From Candidatus Hebobacterum abditum (GTDB taxonomy: Bacteria > Armatimonadota > Hebobacteria > Hebobacterales > Hebobacteraceae), in contig JALGXW010000014.1 in assembly GCA_029821875.1 (NCBI GenBank), forward strand, positions 79,554 through 143,553: 64,000 nt of DNA. Direction: 5' to 3'. Below, one piece after another: positions 32,991-41,213 of this stretch. The stretch's first letter is position 1. Every line of letters starts with the position of its first letter. The translations under genes were made by a program, and so were the position numbers. Below the pieces are notes generated by a model. That model saw only the letters and a list, made by a program, of their open reading frames with translations. It was not told where the DNA came from and made no database searches.

Positions 32991-34484
32991 ATGACACCTT
33001 GTCCAGAGTGCCAACACGATGTTCCAGAGCAAGCCATGGCTTGCCCTGAGTGCGGGGCGCGGACGCCCGCCAGAGCCAGATCGGCCGAATGGGGATTTGA
33101 GTACAAGTCGAAGGCGGCTCTCTTTGGATTGCCCTGGCTCCACATCTCATTCAAGTACGGGCCAGGGTGGCGGGTGGTTCCGGCCAAAGGGATCATCGCC
33201 ATCGGCCAGTTCGCCGTCGGCATCTTCACTCTGGCGCAGTTCGGCCTCGGTGTCATCAGTGTCAGCCAGATCACAGTTGCAGGCTACGCACTGGCGCATG
33301 TTGGCGCAGCGTATTCCCTCACCGCTCAGGCCGGCGTCTATGTTCACGAAGGACGCGGACCGGTCGTCACCAGCGTAGCGGACCTGCTCGAGCGCGGCCA
33401 CCGCCCGTCGACTGAGGATCTCGAAACGGTTGACTACACACCCCTTCCCGGCGATGACTGGGAGGTATCGACACCGGCGGAGCAGGGGCTCGATCCGACG
33501 CTGCTGGCGGAGCTGTACTACAACGCGGGCAAGCTGGAGACCCTCTACGGCCTGCTGGTAATCAAGAACGGCCATCTGGTCGCGGAAGGGTACTTCAACC
33601 AAGGGGCGGTTGGGCAGCTGTCCAATCGGGCATCGACGACGAAGAGCGTTACGTCGGCCTTGGTCGGAATTGCGCTGGAGCAAGGCCATCTCTCAAGCGT
33701 AGATCAGAAGATGATGGACTTCTTCCCGGAGTTCGCCGATCAGATAACTGATCCGAGGAAGGAGCAAATCACGATCCGGGACTTGCTGCAGATGCGCGCT
33801 GGATATCCCAACGAGGAGCGCACGGCTCCCTATTTCGACATCCTTTTCTTCAGCGACAACTGGCACCACGTGCCTCACCTGGTTGATTTTCCTCTCCTCA
33901 GCGATCCGGGAACCGAGTACCGGTACAGCAATCTGGTCTCCCATCTCCTGGGGGCCATTGTGGCCCGGACGAGTGGCACAGATCTCAAGTCATATGCGCA
34001 GGAGAATCTCTTCGCGCCGATCGGCGCCGAGGTGGGCGATTGGTATGCCGATGCAGATGGCTACAACTTCGGTTGCATGGGGATCTTCCTCACGGCACGC
34101 GACATGGCAAAGTTCGGCGCGTTGTATCTCAACGACGGTGAATGGGAGGGCAAGCAGATCGTCTCGGCCGACTGGGTCAGGGAATCGCTGCAGAGGTACT
34201 CGGAGAAGACCCATTACAGTGGGTGGTTCTCGAGCAAGAAAGGGCGCTACTTCAGGGACATCGGGTATGGCTATCAGTGGTGGTCCGCCAGGGCGGGCGA
34301 CCATCGCTTCGACTACGCGTCAGGACATGGTGGAAACCTAATTGTATTACTGGACGATCTCGACATGATCATCGTCACGACCGCGGATCCCTTGCACGAG
34401 TTGCCGGGGGCGTCGGGATGGAAGTACGAAGGGGCCATCACCGACGTGGTGGGCAAATTCATCGAATCCCTGCCGAGCGAGTGA
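32991..34484 (+). CDS. Zinc-ribbon, two-TM and beta-lactamase-fold fusion
   Basis: 497 residues from ATG 32991 (AGGAGACAG directly upstream). Residues 3-22: zinc ribbon CPEC..CPEC. About 35-110: FGLPWLHISFKYGPGWRVVPAKG then two glycine-rich membrane segments (IIAIGQFAVGIFTLAQFGLG). About 150-497: serine hydrolase with STTKSVTSALVG (SxxK), YRYSNLVSHLLG (YSN) and GHGGNLI (KTG-like box). The ribbon must lie inside, and the hydrolase on one side of the two-segment hairpin; an even number of crossings would leave the hydrolase in the cytoplasm, which is unusual for this fold. Substrate unknown. Confidence 0.8.
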   Translation: MTPCPECQHDVPEQAMACPECGARTPARARSAEWGFEYKSKAALFGLPWLHISFKYGPGWRVVPAKGIIAIGQFAVGIFTLAQFGLGVISVSQITVAGYALAHVGAAYSLTAQAGVYVHEGRGPVVTSVADLLERGHRPSTEDLETVDYTPLPGDDWEVSTPAEQGLDPTLLAELYYNAGKLETLYGLLVIKNGHLVAEGYFNQGAVGQLSNRASTTKSVTSALVGIALEQGHLSSVDQKMMDFFPEFADQITDPRKEQITIRDLLQMRAGYPNEERTAPYFDILFFSDNWHHVPHLVDFPLLSDPGTEYRYSNLVSHLLGAIVARTSGTDLKSYAQENLFAPIGAEVGDWYADADGYNFGCMGIFLTARDMAKFGALYLNDGEWEGKQIVSADWVRESLQRYSEKTHYSGWFSSKKGRYFRDIGYGYQWWSARAGDHRFDYASGHGGNLIVLLDDLDMIIVTTADPLHELPGASGWKYEGAITDVVGKFIESLPSE

Positions 34485-34542
34485 CGGGCACGACATAGCG
34501 GCTGCGCTGGCGCTCTCTCCAGCTGGCGGTCGGTCTGTCTTG

Positions 34543-35148
34543 CTAGGCCGTCAGCCGTCGCCCGAGCCGGTGGGCCGCCTGCGAATAGCGCTCGACGCCT
34601 CTCTTCTCCACGGCCCCTGCGTACAGGGTCCCCACCACCTTCGCGCCGAGGATGTCAACGCAGTGGCTTCGCAGCAGCGGGGTCGCATCGTCGCACCAGC
34701 GCCGAAGCAGCGGCGGGACGAGGCCGGAGCTCACGATGATCACGCCCCTCTTCTGTCTCGTGGTGCGAGGCGTCGGGCAGCCTGGGAGCGGACGCCGGCC
34801 GGGCTTCGCGAACACCCAGGCGGTTCGCTCTACGAAGGTCTTCATGACCGCGGTGGCCCCTCCCATGTTGACGGGAGTGCCGAAGATGAAGCCGTCGGCC
34901 TCCTCCATTAGGGGGTAGATGGCGTCCATGTCATCGGAGATGACGCAGCGGGCCCGCGCCGTGTCGGGATCGTCCTCCCGGCACACCATGCAGTTCTTGC
35001 AGTATTCAATCCTCTGGTCGATAAGGTAGAGCTTGTCCACGTGAACATCGTCCGCGCGGCCGGCGCAGGCTCCCTCTATCGCGCGGTCCACCAGTGTGTC
35101 GATGGTCTTTCCCTTGCGATAGCTCCCCACAATCGCCAGGATCTTCAT
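34543..35148 (-). CDS. Flavodoxin-fold Fe-S flavoprotein / FMN reductase
   Basis: 201 residues from ATG 35148; the frame runs further upstream but the flavodoxin fold begins with MKILAIVGSYRKGKTIDTLV, whose GSYRKGKT binds the FMN phosphate. CKNCMVC followed by a fourth Cys 12 residues on resembles the compact Fe-S motif of iron-sulfur flavoproteins of anaerobes. FGTPVNMGGATAVMKTFVER is the second flavin loop. Probably a soluble electron-transfer protein or oxidoreductase. Divergent from the cysteine synthase gene. Confidence 0.85.
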   Translation of the reverse strand: MKILAIVGSYRKGKTIDTLVDRAIEGACAGRADDVHVDKLYLIDQRIEYCKNCMVCREDDPDTARARCVISDDMDAIYPLMEEADGFIFGTPVNMGGATAVMKTFVERTAWVFAKPGRRPLPGCPTPRTTRQKRGVIIVSSGLVPPLLRRWCDDATPLLRSHCVDILGAKVVGTLYAGAVEKRGVERYSQAAHRLGRRLTA

Positions 35149-35227
35149 GGACAGTCTCCCGGGACTCCGAGACGCCCGGTAGTGGGCTCCGCGCAGGTGA
35201 GACGGCCCGCTCCGGTCGCCAGCGTGA

Positions 35228-35257
35228 GAGGTTCGTTGACCCGATGAGGAGAACCTC
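35228..35257. promoter_or_regulatory. Inverted repeat between flavoprotein and cysteine synthase genes
   Basis: GAGGTTC (35228-35234) and GAACCTC (35251-35257) are separated by 16 bases that include TTGACC (35236-35241), a possible -35 with TCTTAA 17 bases later. The arms could be an operator of a dimeric regulator controlling the cysteine synthase gene, or a short stem. No regulator gene is adjacent. Confidence 0.35.
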
Positions 35258-35314
35258 CTCTTAAGAAGTGCTCCGCGTTCGCTGCGTTGGCGACGGCCAG
35301 GAGGGTACACGGCC

Positions 35315-36226
35315 ATGAGCATACTCTCTGCCATCGGGAATACGCCGCTCGTAGAGCTAACCGCTATGAACGGCAAGCGGTCTGATGTGCGGATCTTCGC
35401 CAAGCTGGAGGGGGCCAACCCCGGGGGCTCCGTGAAGGACCGCCCCGCCTACTATATGATAAAGAAGGCCGAGGAGTCCGGCGAGCTTCATCCCGGCACC
35501 ACCATACTCGAGCCGACCTCGGGTAACACCGGCATCGCCCTGGCGATGATCGGAGCTGCAAGGGGGTATTCGGTGAAGCTCCTCATGCCGGAGTGTGTCA
35601 GCACTGAGAGGCGGCTCGTCCTGGAGGCCTTCGGCGCGGAGGTCGAGCTGACCCCGGCCAGGGAGGCCACCGACGGCGCCATCAGACGGGCGCACGAGAT
35701 CCTCGACAGCAGCTCGAACGGCTACTACATGCCCAACCAGTTCGAGAACGAGAACAACGTCCTCGCCCACTACGAGACCACGGGCCCCGAGATCTACTCA
35801 CAGACCGAGGGCGCGGTGGATGTCTTCGTCGCGGGCATGGGGACCACGGGCACGTTGATGGGAGCGGGCCGGTACCTTAAGGAGAAGAAGCCGGCCGTCA
35901 GAGTGGTCGGCGTCGAGCCCTCCGAGGGCCACACCTTGCAGGGACTGAAGAACATGACGGAGTCGATCGTCCCGGGAATCTACGAGCCCGCGGAGCTGGC
36001 TGACAAGATCGAAGTCAGCGATGGCGAGGCCTTCGAGTTGACGAGACTGCTGGCGACGAGGGAAGGCCTGTTTCTGGGCATGTCGAGCGGGGCCGCGGTG
36101 GCCGGCGCGCTGCGCGTGGCGGAGGACATGACCTCCGGGACCATCGTCGCGCTCCTGCCCGACCGAGGCGACCGCTACCTCAGCACAACGCTGTTCCGGT
36201 CGGTGTGCGCGAAGTGCCCGCCGTGA
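35315..36226 (+). CDS. cysK: Cysteine synthase family PLP enzyme
   Basis: 303 residues from ATG 35315 (AGGAGGGT upstream). Lys41 in PGGSVKDRP forms the PLP Schiff base; EPTSGNTGIALAMIGAARGY is the substrate loop; VDVFVAGMGTTGTLMGAGRYL binds the PLP phosphate; FLGMSSGAAVAGAL closes the site. PNQFENENN-HYETTGPE is typical of O-acetylserine sulfhydrylase. It would make cysteine from O-acetylserine and sulfide. cysM-type and related beta-replacement enzymes cannot be ruled out. No serine acetyltransferase gene is near. Confidence 0.85.
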   Translation: MSILSAIGNTPLVELTAMNGKRSDVRIFAKLEGANPGGSVKDRPAYYMIKKAEESGELHPGTTILEPTSGNTGIALAMIGAARGYSVKLLMPECVSTERRLVLEAFGAEVELTPAREATDGAIRRAHEILDSSSNGYYMPNQFENENNVLAHYETTGPEIYSQTEGAVDVFVAGMGTTGTLMGAGRYLKEKKPAVRVVGVEPSEGHTLQGLKNMTESIVPGIYEPAELADKIEVSDGEAFELTRLLATREGLFLGMSSGAAVAGALRVAEDMTSGTIVALLPDRGDRYLSTTLFRSVCAKCPP

Positions 36227-36258
36227 GAATGCCCCCTTCCTGAGAGTCTGTGTCAGTT

Positions 36259-36289
36259 CGTAGGGCAGGAGCTTCGTCTCCTGCCCCGC
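36259..36289. repeat. Intergenic palindrome copy
   Basis: TAGGGCAGGAG-CTTCGT-CTCCTGCCCCG, first of two neighbouring copies between the cysteine synthase and methyltransferase genes. Confidence 0.65.
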
Positions 36290-36340
36290 CGTTCTGTAGG
36301 GCGGGTATGCGCTCTTGGTAAATGGCCGCCGGCCGTTACC

Positions 36341-36369
36341 CGACGGGCAGGGGCCTCGTCTCCCGCCCG
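36341..36369. repeat. Intergenic palindrome copy
   Basis: CGACGGGCAGGGG-CCTCGT-CTCCCGCCCG, second copy 52 bases after the first and just before the methyltransferase ribosome-binding site. Two variants in tandem suggest local duplication. Confidence 0.55.
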
Positions 36370-36386
36370 GCGGGCCGAGGAAGTGG

Positions 36387-37193
36387 ATGAAGTACTACTA
36401 TCGCGAACACATTGACGGGTACCAGCAGATGAAGGCGGAGGGTCACCTCGCGTGGCACACGCGCCTCAACGGGAAGCCATTCGATGACTTCTGCTCTCGC
36501 CCGTTCCTGGAGTACGCGCTGCCGCGCCTGGGGCTGGCAGAGGCGCGGCCGAGGGCGCTCGAGATCGGGTGCGGGACGGGCGTCGGCGCCTGCTTCCTCG
36601 CCGAGCGCGGCTTCCGGGTAGACGCCATAGACCTCATCCCGGTCGCCATCGAGATCGCGAGGAAGGTGGCCGCCGAGCGACACCTCGACATCAACTACCA
36701 GGTCCAGGACGTCTGCGAGTTGCCCCACCGAGGGGAGCAGTATGACCTCATCGTGGACAGCTTCTGCCTCCAGGCCATCGTCTTCGACGAGGAGCGCGCC
36801 CGTGTGTTCGCGGCCGTGCGGGCGCGGCTGCGGCCGCACGGCTACTATCTTGTCAGCACGGCGATGTTCGACGAGGCGCGATTCCGCGAGAACGAGACGG
36901 TGACGGATGAGCGAACCGGCATCGTCTACCACCGCTATGGAGACAACGGCCTCATCGAAGTGGCGACGGGGATCGCCTACGTCGAGCTGGACGGAAGTCC
37001 GGACCGCTACGAGGGCACGGCGCAGATCGCCGGCACCCGGTACCTGCCCAATCGCAGACACCTGCGGCCGCCCGCCCTGAAGGCGGAGCTGGAGGCGGCC
37101 GGCTTCGCCGTGCTATACCAGGCCGGAGAGTACGGCGAGAACGTCATCTGCGCCCATGCAGGGTCCGCAGCCGGCCTGGCCGCACCCGGCTAG
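36387..37193 (+). CDS. Class I SAM-dependent methyltransferase
   Basis: 268 residues from ATG 36387 (GAGGAAG upstream); the longer frame overlaps the palindrome. Motif I is ALEIGCGTGVGACFLAERGF (about 52-71), with acidic residue after it in VDAIDLIP; QYDLIVDSFCLQAI is motif IV and GYYLVSTAMFDE motif VI. It fits small-molecule methyltransferases; the target is unknown. Confidence 0.85.
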   Translation: MKYYYREHIDGYQQMKAEGHLAWHTRLNGKPFDDFCSRPFLEYALPRLGLAEARPRALEIGCGTGVGACFLAERGFRVDAIDLIPVAIEIARKVAAERHLDINYQVQDVCELPHRGEQYDLIVDSFCLQAIVFDEERARVFAAVRARLRPHGYYLVSTAMFDEARFRENETVTDERTGIVYHRYGDNGLIEVATGIAYVELDGSPDRYEGTAQIAGTRYLPNRRHLRPPALKAELEAAGFAVLYQAGEYGENVICAHAGSAAGLAAPG

Positions 37194-37240
37194 TTCGTCA
37201 GGCAGGACGTGCGCTCTACGAGCAAGCGCTCTCCTCCGTG

Positions 37241-37269
37241 TTGACAGAACATGGCAGGGATGGCAGGAT
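37241..37269 (+). promoter_or_regulatory. Candidate promoter of the aldolase operon
   Basis: TTGACA (37241-37246), 17-base spacer, CAGGAT (37264-37269); perfect -35, weak -10. The first gene starts at 37310. Confidence 0.4.
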
Positions 37270-37309
37270 GAACGTCCGTCGAGAATCCTGTGTGAGTGTG
37301 TGAAGAACC

Positions 37310-38302
37310 ATGGAGCATGAGAAGGACGATAAGGCAAAGGGGTCCTGGCTTACCTACCGGCCCGAGATCAAGGTGCACGATTGCACCGTTCGTGACGGCG
37401 GGCTCATCAACAACCACTACTTCGAAGATGGGTTCGTGAAGGCCGTGTACGACACGTGTGTGGCCGCCGGCCTCGATTATATGGAGCTGGGCTACAAGGC
37501 CTCGAAGCGCATCTTCGCGCCCGCCGACTTCGGCGACTGGAAGTACTGCGACGAAGACAGTATCCGGCGGATCGTCGGCGACAACCCCTCGCCCATGAAG
37601 CTCTCCGTCATGGCCGACGCCGAGCGCACCGACTACCACGAGGACATTCTGCCGAAAGATCAGAGCATCATCGACTGCGTGCGGGTCGCCACCTACATCC
37701 ACCAGATCCCGGTCGCCGTCGACATGATCCAGGACGCGCACCAGAAGGGGTACGAGACCACCTGCAACCTCATGGCCCTCTCCCTGATCCACGACAACGA
37801 CCTCATGGAAGCGCTGCAGGTGTTGATCCAGACTCCGGTCGGGGCCATTTACTTAGTGGACAGCTATGGGGCCTTCTACTCCGAGCAGATCAGAGACTAC
37901 ACGGCGACTTTTCTGAAGGCCGTCGAGGGCACCGGCAAGCTGATCGGCATCCACGCACACAACAATCAGATGCTCGCCTACGCCAACACGATAGAGGCGC
38001 TCATCCTGGGCGCAAACCGTCTGGACGCGACCATCAACGGCATGGGGCGGGGCGCGGGCAACTGCCCCCTCGAACTCCTCATCGCCTTCCTCAAGAACCC
38101 GAAGTTCCGGCTCCGGCCCGTCCTCCAGTGCATCCAGGAACACTTCCTGCCCTTGGACGGCGAGATGGAGTGGGGCTACCGGGTCCCCTACATGCTGACC
38201 GGGCTGCTCAACCAGCACCCCCGCGCCGCCATCGCCATGCGAGGCGGCGACGCGCCCGACGACTACGTCCGCTTCTACGACGAGCTCACCGAGAAGGAGT
38301 AG
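37310..38302 (+). CDS. HMGL-like (DRE-TIM) aldolase family protein
   Basis: 330 residues. VHDCTVRDGGLINNHYF (about 22-38) is the DxxxRDG metal/catalytic motif; LVDSYGAFYSEQI and IGIHAHNNQMLAYANT (H-x-H metal site, about 211-226) and INGMGRGAGNCPLELL complete the DRE-TIM signature, as in 4-hydroxy-2-oxovalerate aldolase and related metallolyases. The reaction would be a metal-dependent aldol or Claisen cleavage/condensation of a 2-oxo acid. It precedes an aminotransferase and a dehydrogenase on the same strand, suggesting a small biosynthetic or catabolic module. Confidence 0.8.
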   Translation: MEHEKDDKAKGSWLTYRPEIKVHDCTVRDGGLINNHYFEDGFVKAVYDTCVAAGLDYMELGYKASKRIFAPADFGDWKYCDEDSIRRIVGDNPSPMKLSVMADAERTDYHEDILPKDQSIIDCVRVATYIHQIPVAVDMIQDAHQKGYETTCNLMALSLIHDNDLMEALQVLIQTPVGAIYLVDSYGAFYSEQIRDYTATFLKAVEGTGKLIGIHAHNNQMLAYANTIEALILGANRLDATINGMGRGAGNCPLELLIAFLKNPKFRLRPVLQCIQEHFLPLDGEMEWGYRVPYMLTGLLNQHPRAAIAMRGGDAPDDYVRFYDELTEKE

Positions 38303-38315
38303 CGGGCACAGGCGG

Positions 38316-38345
38316 CGGCCGTCCCCCCATCGACGGGGACGGCCG
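38316..38345 (+). terminator. Strong hairpin after the aldolase gene
   Basis: CGGCCGTCCCC (38316-38326) pairs with GGGGACGGCCG (38335-38345), loop of 8, 14 bases after the stop codon. Only TTCGGTC follows, so it may be a processing or Rho-linked end more than an intrinsic terminator. Confidence 0.5.
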
Positions 38346-38527
38346 TTCGGTCGTCATGCCCCGGCAGGAGCCTCCCTTCGCGCCGTTGAACTACGGTTCG
38401 GCCCATTCATTCCGCCCCATCTGCCGCACTGGGGCGGGTGGTTGTTCTTCAGCCGCCTTACAGGCTTCGGGAGCACGCTACCGAAGCAACGTTGGCAGTG
38501 AATCGCGCTGTGGAGGAGGACCGCAAC

Positions 38528-39892
38528 GTGAGCGATGTCGTGCTTTCGCCGAGACAGGTGCCGCCTGTCGAGACGAAGTTCCGCAAGATCCAGACACCGA
38601 TCCCGGTGCCGGAGTCCATCCCCATCCTCGAATCCCTCCACCGGGATGAGCCCCGCTCAATGCGCGGGCAGGGCTGTGTCGTCTGGGATCGGGCGGTGGG
38701 CTTTCATGTCCACGACCGCTGGGGCAACACCTGGATCGACTGGAGCTCCGGCGTATTGGTGGCCAACGCCGGCCACGGCCGGCCCGAGATTGCGAAGGCG
38801 ATCTGCGAGCAGGCCAACAAGACGCTGCTGCACAACTACTGCTTCCCGAGCGAGATCCGCGCCGAGCTGGTGGAGAAGCTGGCGAAGCTCGCGCCCGATC
38901 GGCTGGACAAGGTCTTCCTGCTGACCACCGGCGCCGAGACCACCGAGGCCGCCATCAAGCTCGCCCGCACCCACGGCCGCGCGGTCGGCGGCGATAAGAA
39001 GATCGCCATAGTGAGCTACGAGGGCGCGTTCCACGGGCGCACGATGGGCGCACAGATGATCGGCGGCATCCCGGCCCTGAAGGAATGGATCGTCAACCTC
39101 GACCGTGACATGGCGCAGGTGCCGTTCCCCGATGGGTTCCGCTGCACGGACACGAGCTTCGACTTCTTCCTGAAGACGCTCGACCAGAAGGGCTTCGGGC
39201 CGGGCCGCATCGCGGGCGTGATCAGCGAGACCTATCAGGGCGGCAGCGCCGCCTTCTGGCCGACGGAGTACGCGCAGAAGATGCGCGCCTGGTGTGACGA
39301 GCACGACATCGTGCTCATCTTCGACGAGGTGCAGGCCGCCTTCGGCCGCACCGGGACGATGTGGGGCCTCGAGCACTACGGCGTGGTGCCCGACCTGATG
39401 TGCTGTGGCAAGGGCATCACGAGCGGCCTGCCGCTGTCGGCCGTCATCGGCACCGCCGATCTCATGGACCAGTACCCGCCGGGCAGCATGACGAGCACCC
39501 ACACCGGCAACCCGGTCTGCGTGGCGGCGGCGCTGGCGAACCTCGATGTACTTACTGGGGAGAGCCTGCCGCAGAGGGCGGCCGCTGTTGGCGAGGTGCT
39601 GCACGCGGGCCTGCGGGAGATTCAGAGCGAGCACTCCGATGTCTGCGGCGCGAGCATGGGCAGGGGGATGGTGGCCGGGCTTCACATCGTGAGGCCCGGC
39701 AGCATCGAGCCCGACGCGGAGCTGGCGTCGAGCATCGTCGACCGCTGCGTCGAGAAGGGATTGCTCATGTTCCATCCGGTCGGCTTCGGCGGGGCGACGG
39801 TGAAGATCGCGCCGCCGCTGGTGACGCCCGAGGAGGCGGTGGACGAAGGGCTTGCGGTGCTGCGGGAGGCCATCGAGGAGGCGCGGTCATGA
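38528..39892 (+). CDS. Class III aminotransferase (GabT-like)
   Basis: 454 residues from GTG 38528, chosen by GGAGG eight bases upstream; 30 more codons are open before it. Features: LLTTGAETTEAAIKLARTH (PLP phosphate), YEGAFHGRTMGAQMIGG, LIFDEVQAAFGRTG (Asp binding pyridine N), CCGKGITSGLPLSAVIG (Schiff-base Lys) and STHTGNPVCVAAAL. Resembles 4-aminobutyrate/ornithine-type aminotransferases of fold type I. The next gene overlaps it by 4 bases (ATGA), so they are co-translated. The natural amino donor/acceptor is not evident. Confidence 0.85.
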   Translation: MSDVVLSPRQVPPVETKFRKIQTPIPVPESIPILESLHRDEPRSMRGQGCVVWDRAVGFHVHDRWGNTWIDWSSGVLVANAGHGRPEIAKAICEQANKTLLHNYCFPSEIRAELVEKLAKLAPDRLDKVFLLTTGAETTEAAIKLARTHGRAVGGDKKIAIVSYEGAFHGRTMGAQMIGGIPALKEWIVNLDRDMAQVPFPDGFRCTDTSFDFFLKTLDQKGFGPGRIAGVISETYQGGSAAFWPTEYAQKMRAWCDEHDIVLIFDEVQAAFGRTGTMWGLEHYGVVPDLMCCGKGITSGLPLSAVIGTADLMDQYPPGSMTSTHTGNPVCVAAALANLDVLTGESLPQRAAAVGEVLHAGLREIQSEHSDVCGASMGRGMVAGLHIVRPGSIEPDAELASSIVDRCVEKGLLMFHPVGFGGATVKIAPPLVTPEEAVDEGLAVLREAIEEARS

Positions 39893-41106
39893 GCTGGGAC
39901 AAGCGACTCGACGTTTTGCTCATCGGCGGCGGGATGATCAGCCAGGAGGTCGTCATCCCGACCTTGCTGCAAGAGCGCATGCGCGGCATCGTCGGCCACC
40001 TGCACGTGTCCGCGCTCAATGCTGGCATCATCAAGCAGTGTGAGGAGCTGTTCCCCGGCGGGCAGTTCGTCGGCTACCCCGACCCCGCCAAGTACGCGTC
40101 CGACGACAACCAGCCGACGATGTATCGGGAGGCGATGGCCAAGCTCGGCGAGCACGCGGTGGTCGTGGTGGCGACCCCGGACCACCTCCACACCGACATG
40201 ACCCTCGAAGCCATCGATGCCGGCCACGACGTCGTCGTGATGAAGCCGCTCTGCCTGAAGGTGGAGGAGGCGCACAAGGTGATCGAGGCGGCCGAGAAGC
40301 GCAAGGCCTACGTCGCCACCGATTACCACAAGCGCATGGACCGGGCGGTGCGGCTCGCCCGCTATCGGGTGCGCCGCGGCGACCTCGGCGAGATGCTACA
40401 CGGCCACGCCTGGATCGAAGAGCCGAAGTACATGCCGCTGAAGTTCTTCGGGCTGTGGGCGGAGCAGTCGAGCCCGTTCGAGTACATCGGCGTGCACTAC
40501 GTCGATGCCTACTACTTCATCACCGGCCTTACCCCGAAGCGCGTGGCGGCCTGGGGCCAGAAGAAGTTCCTCCCCACCACGGGCAGTGACGCCTACGACG
40601 CGGTGCAGGCCGTCATCGAATGGGGCGACGGCTCCGTGCTCTGGATCCAGACTTCTTGGGTGTGCTCGGAAAAGAACTCGGCCATGACCAACCAAGGGCT
40701 GCAGATCAGCGGCACGAAGGGCGAGTACTGGGCCGACCACAAGTTCCGCAACCTGCACATCCTCACCGATGACGACGGCTTCGAGCAGATCAACCCGAAC
40801 TTCTTCAAGCACTATGACAGCTGGGAGAAGGACGGCGCGGTCGAGTACGTGGGCTATGGCTTCGAGAGCATCTCTCGGTGGCTGCGCGATATCCACGACA
40901 TCCATGTCGAGACCGAGGGCATGTCGGAGAAGGACTCGCTGGCCCACAGGGAGAAAAGACTTGGGGAGTGGGAGGCCGGCCAGCGGCCGCTTCCTCGGCA
41001 AGCGCTCATTGGCGTTGCCGTCAACGAAGCCGTACGGCTGAGTCTCGACAACAACAGCGCTTACGTCGTATTCGACGCAGATATGTACCCGAAACTGTCA
41101 GAGTAA
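39889..41106 (+). CDS. Gfo/Idh/MocA-family dehydrogenase
   Basis: 405 residues from ATG 39889. The Rossmann start LDVLLIGGGMISQEVVIPTL binds NAD(P); VVVVATPDHLHTDMTLEAIDAG and DVVVMKPLCLKVEEAHKVIEAAE (MKP: catalytic Lys-Pro, E[KM]P type) are family signatures; FEYIGVHYVDAYYFITG holds the conserved His. Such enzymes oxidise or reduce sugars, inositols or amino sugars. Coupled to the aminotransferase, it suggests a keto/amino interconversion of a polyol or sugar acid, which is inference. A strong terminator follows. Confidence 0.85.
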   Translation: MSWDKRLDVLLIGGGMISQEVVIPTLLQERMRGIVGHLHVSALNAGIIKQCEELFPGGQFVGYPDPAKYASDDNQPTMYREAMAKLGEHAVVVVATPDHLHTDMTLEAIDAGHDVVVMKPLCLKVEEAHKVIEAAEKRKAYVATDYHKRMDRAVRLARYRVRRGDLGEMLHGHAWIEEPKYMPLKFFGLWAEQSSPFEYIGVHYVDAYYFITGLTPKRVAAWGQKKFLPTTGSDAYDAVQAVIEWGDGSVLWIQTSWVCSEKNSAMTNQGLQISGTKGEYWADHKFRNLHILTDDDGFEQINPNFFKHYDSWEKDGAVEYVGYGFESISRWLRDIHDIHVETEGMSEKDSLAHREKRLGEWEAGQRPLPRQALIGVAVNEAVRLSLDNNSAYVVFDADMYPKLSE

Positions 41107-41127
41107 CCGGACCAGGGGCTCAGTACA

Positions 41128-41164
41128 GGCGGGCCGGGCGACACCCGGCCCGCCGTTTTTGTTT
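41128..41164 (+). terminator. Rho-independent terminator
   Basis: GGCGGGCCGGG pairs with CCCGGCCCGCC around CGACA, followed by GTTTTTGTTT. Ends the aldolase-aminotransferase-dehydrogenase operon, 21 bases after the last stop. Confidence 0.9.
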
Positions 41165-41213
41165 GAGGGGAACCCGCAGGGCTGGGCGCGGTGGGCCCTG
41201 CACTCCGGGCGGT

